DNA of 64,000 nucleotides from Streptomyces niveus (GTDB lineage Bacteria; Actinomycetota; Actinomycetes; Streptomycetales; Streptomycetaceae): NCBI RefSeq assembly GCF_002009175.1, contig NZ_CP018047.1, positions 3,782,001 to 3,846,000 of the forward strand, read 5' to 3'. Shown piece by piece: positions 59,048 to 64,000 of this stretch (position 1 is its first letter; each line of letters starts with the position of its first letter). The notes under the pieces were generated by a model. It saw only the letters and a program-made list of their open reading frames with translations, ran no database searches and was not told where the DNA came from. The position numbers and the translations under genes were made by a program.

Positions 59048-60481
59048 TCACGCCCAGGTGATCAGTCTCTTCGGCTGCTCCAGCACCGCCGCGACATCCG
59101 CCAGCACCTTGGAGCCCAGTTCGCCGTCAACCAGGCGGTGGTCGAACGACAGCGCCAGTGTGGTGACCTGACGGGGCTTCACCTTGCCCTTGTGGACCCA
59201 CGGCTGGAGCTTGATCGCACCGACCGCCAGGATCGCCGACTCGCCCGGGTTGAGGATCGGCGTGCCCGTGTCGACGCCGAAGACGCCGACGTTCGTGATG
59301 GTCACCGTGCCGCCCTGCATGGCCGCCGGGGTCGTCTTGCCCTCGCGCGCCGTCGACACCAACTCACCCAGCGACTGGGCGAGTTGGGGCAGCGTCTGGT
59401 CGTGCGCGTCCTTGATGTTCGGGACGAGCAGACCGCGCGGGGTCGCCGCCGCGATGCCGAGGTTCACATAGTGCTTGAGCACGATCTCCTGGGCGGCCTC
59501 GTCCCAGGTCGCGTTGACCTCGGGGTGGCGCTTGATGGCCACCAGCAGCGCCTTCGCGATGAGCAGCAGCGGGTTGACCCGTACACCCGCCATGTCCTTG
59601 TCGGACTTGAGCTCCTCGACCAGCCTCATCGTGCGCGTGACGTCGACCGTCACGAACTCCGTGACGTGCGGCGCGGTGAACGCGCTGCCCACCATCGCCG
59701 CCGCCGTCGCCTTCCGTACGCCCTTGACGGGGATACGGGTCTCCCGGCCGCCGGCCGCCGCGACGGGCGTGGCAGTGGCCGCCGGAGCGGGCGCGGGAGC
59801 CTCCGGCGCCTCGGGAACGGCGGTGGCCGCCGCCGTCGCCGCGTGCACGTCCTCGCGGGTGATGATCCCGTCCGGACCCGTCGGCGTGATCGTCGTCAGG
59901 TCCACCCCCAGGTCCTTGGCGAGCTTGCGCACCGGCGGCTTGGCCAGCGGGCGCGTCAGCGCCTCGGCGACGGGGGCCGGCGCCGCGTGGCCGTTCATCT
60001 CCGCCTGGATCGCCGCACCCGCCGAAGCCGCAGCGCCCTGCCCGGGGACCGCGGCCCCCCTGCGCGGACGGCGCTTCGTGGACGACTCCGAGACGCCGTA
60101 ACCGACGAGCACCGGCTGGCGCCCCTTCGGCTCGGCGGCGTCGTCGGCCTCGCCGACCGGCTCCGCGGGAGCGGCGGCGGGGGCAGCGGGAGCCGCGGCC
60201 GAGTCGTCGCTCCCCGGCGCCACGTCCACCGTGATGATCGACGCGCCGACATCGACGGTCGTGCCCTCGTCGAAGCGCAGCGCGTGCACCACCCCGTCGT
60301 AGGGGATGGGCAGTTCGACGGCGGCCTTCGCCGTCTCGACCTCGCACACCACCTGGCCGTCGACGACGGTGTCGCCCGGCTGTACGTACCACTTGAGGAT
60401 CTCGGCCTCGGTGAGCCCTTCGCCCACGTCGGGCATCTTGAACTCTCGATAGCGAGCAGAAGTGTCAGCAGTCATGGTCAT
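59048..60481 (-). CDS. bkdC: Branched-chain 2-oxoacid dehydrogenase E2 (dihydrolipoyl acyltransferase)
   Basis: A 477-residue E2 core subunit. One lipoyl domain (about 12-87, lipoyl Lys in VETAKAAVELP), an Ala/Pro linker, a peripheral-subunit-binding domain (PPVRKLAKDLGVDLTTITPT) and the catalytic domain with active site SFDHRLVDG. It transfers the acyl group made by E1 to CoA. ATG at 60481 has GAGGAG nearby; ATG at 60475 is an alternative. Third gene of the bkd operon, 8 bp after bkdB. In Streptomyces this complex supplies branched starter units for fatty acids and polyketides. Confidence 0.93.
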   Translation of the reverse strand: MTMTADTSARYREFKMPDVGEGLTEAEILKWYVQPGDTVVDGQVVCEVETAKAAVELPIPYDGVVHALRFDEGTTVDVGASIITVDVAPGSDDSAAAPAAPAAAPAEPVGEADDAAEPKGRQPVLVGYGVSESSTKRRPRRGAAVPGQGAAASAGAAIQAEMNGHAAPAPVAEALTRPLAKPPVRKLAKDLGVDLTTITPTGPDGIITREDVHAATAAATAVPEAPEAPAPAPAATATPVAAAGGRETRIPVKGVRKATAAAMVGSAFTAPHVTEFVTVDVTRTMRLVEELKSDKDMAGVRVNPLLLIAKALLVAIKRHPEVNATWDEAAQEIVLKHYVNLGIAAATPRGLLVPNIKDAHDQTLPQLAQSLGELVSTAREGKTTPAAMQGGTVTITNVGVFGVDTGTPILNPGESAILAVGAIKLQPWVHKGKVKPRQVTTLALSFDHRLVDGELGSKVLADVAAVLEQPKRLITWA

Positions 60482-60489
60482 GGCACTCC

Positions 60490-61470
60490 TCAGTACCCGA
60501 GCGAGCGGTCGACGGCGTCGAGTACCCGGTCCAGGCCCGGAAGATACTCCTCCTCCAGGCGCGCCGGCGGATACGGGGCGTGGAATCCGCCCACCCTCAG
60601 CACCGGGGCCTCCAGGTGGTAGAAGGAGCGTTCCGTGATCCGGGCGGCGATCTCCGCGCCGGAGCCGTAGAACACCGGCGCCTCGTGGACGACGACGAGC
60701 CTGCCCGTCTTCTCCACGGACGTCTGGATCGTGTCGAAGTCGATGGGGGACATCGAGCGGAGGTCGAGCACCTCCACCGACTTGCCCTCCTCGGCCGCGG
60801 CGGCCGCCGCCTCCAGACAGACCTTCACCATCGGGCCGTACGCCGCGAGCGTCAGGTCCGTGCCGGTGCGGCTGACCCGCGCCTTGTGCAGCGGGCCCGG
60901 GATGGCCTCGGTGTCGACCTCGCTCTTGTCCCAGTAGCGCCGCTTGGGCTCGAAGAAGATGACCGGGTCGTCGCTCTGGATGGCCTGCTGCATCATCCAG
61001 TAGGCGTCCGCCGACGTGGACGGCGAGACGATCTTCAGCCCCGCCACGTGCGCGAACAGCGCCTCGGGCGACTCCGAGTGGTGCTCGACCGCGCCGATGC
61101 CGCCGCCGTACGGGATACGGACGACGACCGGCATCTTGATCTTGCCGAGCGCGCGGGCGTGCATCTTCGCGAGCTGCGTGACGATCTGGTCGTACGCGGG
61201 GAAGACGAAGCCGTCGAACTGGATCTCCACGACCGGCCGGTAGCCGCGCAGCGCGAGACCGATCGCCGTACCGACGATGCCCGACTCGGCGAGCGGGGTG
61301 TCGATGACCCGGTCCTCGCCGAAGTCCTTCTGAAGACCGTCGGTGACCCGGAAGACACCGCCGAGCTTGCCGACGTCCTCGCCCATGATCAGGACCTTGG
61401 GGTCGGTGTCGAGGGCGACGCGCAGCGATTCGTTGATCGCCTTCGCGAGGGGAAGCTTCTGTACTGCCAT
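60490..61470 (-). CDS. bkdB: Branched-chain 2-oxoacid dehydrogenase E1 beta subunit
   Basis: A 326-residue transketolase-type E1 beta subunit (NESLRVALDTDPKVLIMGED near the N-terminus, GGIGAVEHHSESPEALFAH, then the C-terminal transketolase domain with VLDLRSMSPIDFDTI). With E1 alpha it decarboxylates the 2-oxo acids of valine, leucine and isoleucine. The GAVEHHSESPEA form indicates a branched-chain or acetoin-type rather than pyruvate enzyme. ATG at 61470, 2 bp after bkdA. Confidence 0.94.
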   Translation of the reverse strand: MAVQKLPLAKAINESLRVALDTDPKVLIMGEDVGKLGGVFRVTDGLQKDFGEDRVIDTPLAESGIVGTAIGLALRGYRPVVEIQFDGFVFPAYDQIVTQLAKMHARALGKIKMPVVVRIPYGGGIGAVEHHSESPEALFAHVAGLKIVSPSTSADAYWMMQQAIQSDDPVIFFEPKRRYWDKSEVDTEAIPGPLHKARVSRTGTDLTLAAYGPMVKVCLEAAAAAAEEGKSVEVLDLRSMSPIDFDTIQTSVEKTGRLVVVHEAPVFYGSGAEIAARITERSFYHLEAPVLRVGGFHAPYPPARLEEEYLPGLDRVLDAVDRSLGY

Positions 61471-61472
61471 GG

Positions 61473-62663
61473 CTACTTGCCCTCCTCAGCGGCGCCCGCG
61501 CCGTCGGCGAACGACGCCTGGTACGCGGCGAACTGCGCCCGCTCCTCGTCCACGAGCGCGTGGCCGTCGGCGTAGACATGGTCGAAGATCGCCATGTGGT
61601 CCGGGTCGGGCATCGCCCGTACCGCCTCACGCACCCGCCTGCCGAGCGCCTCGCTCTCCTCCTCCAGAGCGGCGAAGAACGCCTCGTCGGCGGCCGACTC
61701 CCGCTCCAGATAGGCGCGCAGCCGCAGGATCGGGTCCTTCGCCTCCCACGCCTCGCGCTCCTCGTCCGCCCGGTACTTCGTCGGGTCGTCGGACGTGGTG
61801 TGCGCACCCATGCGGTAGGTGAACGCCTCGACGAGCATCGGGCCCTGGCCGGTGCGGGCGCGCTCCAGCGCGGCGCGCGTCACGGCCAGACAGGCCAGTA
61901 CGTCGTTGCCGTCGACCCGGACGCCGGGGAAGCCGAAGCCCTGCGCGCGCTGGTAGAGCGGCACGCGCATCTGCTTCTCGGTCGGCTCCGAGATGGCCCA
62001 CTGGTTGTTCTGGCAGAAGAAGACCACCGGCGCGTTGTAGACCGCCGAGAAGGTGAACGACTCGGCGACATCGCCCTGGCTGGAGGCGCCGTCGCCGAAG
62101 TAGGCGATGACGGCCGAGTCCGCGCCGTCCTTGGCCACGCCCATCGCGTAGCCGGTGGCGTGCAGCGTCTGCGAGCCGATGACGATCGTGTACAGGTGGA
62201 AGTTGTTGGTCTTCGGGTCCCAGCCGCCGTGGTTCACACCGCGGAACATCCCGAGCAGGTTCGTCGGGTCGACGCCGCGGCACCAGGCGACGCCGTGCTC
62301 CCGGTAGGTCGGGAAGACGTAGTCGTCGTCGCGCAGCGCGCGTCCGGAGCCGATCTGGGCGGCCTCCTGGCCGAGCAGCGAGGCCCACAGGCCCAGCTCA
62401 CCCTGGCGCTGGAGGGACGTGGCCTCGGCGTCGAAGCGACGCGTCAGGACCATGTCGCGGTACAGCCCGCGCAGGGATTCGGGGGTGATGTCGGCTACGT
62501 AGCCGTCGTACTCGTCGTTCTTGACGCGTTCGCCCTCGGGCGTCAGCAGCTGTACGAGCTGGGGCTCGGAAGCCTTCGGCTGCGACGCCGTCTTTGCGCC
62601 GGCGCGCTTGGTGCCGCTGCTACGTCGCGGCTTTCGCGCGGCGGCAGTGCTCTCCACGGTCAC
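61473..62663 (-). CDS. bkdA: Branched-chain 2-oxoacid dehydrogenase E1 alpha subunit
   Basis: A 396-residue thiamine-diphosphate subunit. A basic Ala/Lys-rich N-terminal 40 residues precede the catalytic domain; the ThDP motif GDGASSQGDVAE ... FFCQNNQ is intact, and TYRMGAHTTSDDPTKYR marks the phosphorylation-loop region of branched-chain E1s. GTG at 62663 has GGAGGAG 7 bp upstream. First gene of the bkdABC operon; an AT-rich palindrome about 190 bp upstream probably governs it. Confidence 0.93.
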   Translation of the reverse strand: MTVESTAAARKPRRSSGTKRAGAKTASQPKASEPQLVQLLTPEGERVKNDEYDGYVADITPESLRGLYRDMVLTRRFDAEATSLQRQGELGLWASLLGQEAAQIGSGRALRDDDYVFPTYREHGVAWCRGVDPTNLLGMFRGVNHGGWDPKTNNFHLYTIVIGSQTLHATGYAMGVAKDGADSAVIAYFGDGASSQGDVAESFTFSAVYNAPVVFFCQNNQWAISEPTEKQMRVPLYQRAQGFGFPGVRVDGNDVLACLAVTRAALERARTGQGPMLVEAFTYRMGAHTTSDDPTKYRADEEREAWEAKDPILRLRAYLERESAADEAFFAALEEESEALGRRVREAVRAMPDPDHMAIFDHVYADGHALVDEERAQFAAYQASFADGAGAAEEGK

Positions 62664-62977
62664 GTGCGTGCTCCTCCGTCGGTCCGGTCCCCGGGATCCG
62701 CCGGGAACCAGTGCGGCTCGCCTGCTTCCGGACGCGTGCACGGGGTGGGTGCGACTCGACCGGGACAGGCGTGACAGGTGCCCCGGCGAGCGCCCTGTCA
62801 CAGGCACGTTACCCAGTGGGTCGCATTCCTGCGAAACCCCTACTGACCTGCGATTTTACTTGGATTTCCAAGTAAAACGAGCAGGTCTGGGAACAATCAC
62901 TGGTCACAGCCTTGCAGGCCGCCGGAACAACGGCACGTTATCCCGGCCGCCCACGACGGGGATAGAGGGAAGTGTGT
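62664..62977. other. 314-bp divergent intergenic region between bkdA and the DevR-like gene
   Basis: No gene is seen. It contains the 24-bp AT-rich palindrome at 62854-62877 as its dominant feature. Promoters for both directions must lie here but no -10/-35 pair is clear enough to call. Confidence 0.6.
62854..62877. promoter_or_regulatory. Perfect AT-rich palindrome (TTTTACTTGG / CCAAGTAAAA)
   Basis: Arms of 10 bp at 62854-62863 and 62868-62877 are exact reverse complements around ATTT. Such an AT-rich 24-bp dyad is striking in this genome and is a strong operator candidate for bkdABC, the DevR-like gene or both. Confidence 0.75.
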
Positions 62978-63649
62978 TTGACTGATCCTGTGCCTGAAAA
63001 GGGAAAAATCACCGTATTTCTGCTGGACGACCACGAGGTGGTCCGGCGGGGCGTCCATGAGCTGCTCGCGGTCGAGGAGGACATCGAGGTCGTGGGCGAG
63101 GCGGGTACCGCCGCCGACGCGCTGACCAGGATCCCGGCGACCCGGCCAGATGTGGCGGTACTGGACGTACGGCTGCCCGACGGCAGCGGCGTGGAGGTCT
63201 GCCGCGAGATCCGCTCACGGGACGAGAGCATCAAGTGCCTGATGCTCACCTCGTTCTCCGACGACGAGGCGCTGTTCGACGCGATCATGGCCGGTGCCTC
63301 GGGTTACGTGCTCAAGGCGATCCGCGGCGACGAACTGCTCACCGCCGTACGGGACGTGGCCGCCGGCCGGTCCCTGCTGGACCCGGTCGCGACGGCGCGG
63401 GTGCTCCAGCGGCTCCGCGAGGGCAACACCCCCAAGGGTGACGACAAGCTCGCCGGTCTCACCGAGCAGGAACGCAAGATCCTGGATCTCATCGGCGAGG
63501 GCATGACCAACCGCGCGATCGGCGAGCGGCTCCATCTCGCCGAGAAGACGATCAAGAATTACGTCTCCAGCCTGCTGTCCAAGCTGGGGATGGAGCGGCG
63601 GTCGCAGGCCGCCGCCTATGTGGCGAGAATCCAGGCCGAACAGCGCTGA
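62978..63649 (+). CDS. NarL/LuxR-family response regulator, DevR(DosR)-like
   Basis: A 223-residue regulator very similar in layout to mycobacterial DevR/DosR. The receiver has phospho-acceptor Asp63 in AVLDVRLPDGSG and Lys113 in ASGYVLKAIRG; the linker precedes a LuxR HTH (about 155-215; LTEQERKILDLIGEGMTNRA, LAEKTIKNYVSSLLSKLGME). DosR controls hypoxia/NO dormancy genes in mycobacteria and OsdR does so in S. coelicolor. The start is taken as a TTG at 62978, 7 bp after AGAGGGA; GTGs at 62972 and 62990 are alternatives. No kinase gene adjoins. Confidence 0.88.
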   Translation: MTDPVPEKGKITVFLLDDHEVVRRGVHELLAVEEDIEVVGEAGTAADALTRIPATRPDVAVLDVRLPDGSGVEVCREIRSRDESIKCLMLTSFSDDEALFDAIMAGASGYVLKAIRGDELLTAVRDVAAGRSLLDPVATARVLQRLREGNTPKGDDKLAGLTEQERKILDLIGEGMTNRAIGERLHLAEKTIKNYVSSLLSKLGMERRSQAAAYVARIQAEQR

Positions 63650-63739
63650 GACCCGGCCGGACAGCGCTGAAATCCGGCTGGGCGGCTCCGAAACCTGCCG
63701 AAAGGCCCGAGCCCGACCCGCCTTTCCAAAGACCGGGTG

Positions 63740-63753
63740 AGGACGAAGGTCCT
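63740..63753. promoter_or_regulatory. DosR/DevR-box-like site upstream of the PPOX gene
   Basis: AGGAC and GTCCT flank GAAG, the same half-site and 4-bp spacing as the DosR consensus (GGGAC-N4-GTCCC). It lies 60 bp upstream of the PPOX ATG and 90 bp after the DevR-like gene. Confidence 0.55.
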
Positions 63754-63812
63754 TGCCGATCCGGGGCGGGCTCCCCTGTTCTGTGGACGATCGGTGACAG
63801 AGAGTGGACGGC

Positions 63813-64000
63813 ATGTCCACCGATGATCTGCGCGCGATCGAACTGCTCGGCCGAGTCCGGTACGGGCGGGTCGCCACGAGCATGCGGGCCATGCCGTTCG
63901 TGGCCCCCGCTCGGCACATCGTCGCGGACGACCGCGTCGTCCTGCGGATGCACCGCGGGATGGGCTATCACCAGGCGTGCAGCGGCAGCGTCGTCGCGTA
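63813..64000 (+). CDS. Pyridoxamine 5'-phosphate oxidase-family protein (partial, C-terminus off the right edge)
   Basis: The first 62 residues are visible. They begin MSTDDLRAIELLGRVRYGRV and continue FVAPARHIVADDRVVLRMH, the start of a flavin-binding split-barrel (PPOX) domain. Such F420- or FMN-binding proteins are common members of DosR-type regulons. ATG at 63813 has GAGAGTGGA upstream. The rest, and hence cofactor type, is outside the window. Confidence 0.75.
   Translation, partial: MSTDDLRAIELLGRVRYGRVATSMRAMPFVAPARHIVADDRVVLRMHRGMGYHQACSGSVVA

Noticed and set aside
60482..61807. Fusion of E1 alpha/beta sequence to the E2 frame (919 codons)
   Set aside because: The upstream part is an out-of-frame reading of bkdB and bkdA; the lipoyl domain begins at the ATG near 60481.

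Overview
This window is chromosomal DNA of a Streptomyces-type actinomycete. The evidence is very high GC with strong third-position GC bias, frequent GTG/TTG starts, and typical Streptomyces families: an AfsR-like BTAD regulator, an XRE regulator with DUF397 partners, a SpoIIE phosphatase fused to an anti-sigma-type ATPase, a SigE-family sigma factor, DUF6458, PhoX, mycothiol-type enzymes and a bkd operon. No rRNA, tRNA, integrase, transposase or CRISPR array was seen. Both edges cut genes: a drug-type ABC ATPase on the left and a PPOX-family protein on the right.

Layout. 0-11 kb: DrrA-like ABC ATPase, NAD(P)H/FMN reductase, an SDR divergent from a large AfsR-like regulator across an 11-bp-period repeat array, a small membrane protein, an FUSC-type transporter, an anti-sigma-type ATPase, an S4 RNA-binding protein and an ABC-F ATPase. 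11-20 kb: a fused DUF6879 protein, PhoX with a PHO box, a TerF-like vWA protein, an AAA ATPase, a methyltransferase, an RraA-like protein, and a WYL regulator divergent from a Rid-family protein. 20-25.4 kb: accessory-looking genes (two small coupled ORFs, XRE regulator plus two overlapping DUF397 copies, a phosphoglycerate-mutase-like protein, and a WXG-like / alpha-beta hydrolase / lipoprotein trio).

25.4-36.5 kb: an OmpR-type two-component pair, metG, a dense intergenic repeat array, a sigma factor / membrane anti-sigma-like / L,D-transpeptidase operon, a large orphan receptor-like protein (degenerate NTPase-like N-terminus, one membrane helix, periplasmic-binding-protein fold) and aspS. 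36.6-47 kb: PAS-GAF-SpoIIE-HATPase regulator, AI-2E family permease, pirin, two secreted proteins (I36-like and aerolysin-like), SseB-like protein, acyl-CoA dehydrogenase, M18 aminopeptidase, DUF6458 protein.

47-64 kb: thioredoxin-NHL protein, ArsR-like repressor divergent from an MFS-LURP pair across a perfect inverted repeat, a 0.7-kb non-coding repeat tract, nitrilase-family amidase, mycothiol-dependent isomerase family protein, GntR-MFS operon, D-Ala-D-Ala carboxypeptidase, SpoU rRNA methyltransferase, bkdABC, and a DevR/DosR-like response regulator followed by a PPOX gene with a DosR-box-like site.

Two themes recur. First, a 25-bp palindromic arm (core GTCCGGCGATTGAGGAC) sits at five convergent gene junctions and one co-directional one; it forms a perfect 52-bp palindrome at 45.4 kb and has expanded into tandem arrays at 29 kb and 34.5 kb. 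It behaves like a terminator-type repeat family. Second, several divergent promoters carry clear operator-like repeats that suggest local regulatory circuits. The best candidates for uncharacterised biology are the receptor-like protein at 31.9-34.5 kb, the effector/immunity-like trio at 22.6-25.4 kb, the aerolysin-like secreted protein at 42.1 kb and the repeat tract at 52.1-52.9 kb.
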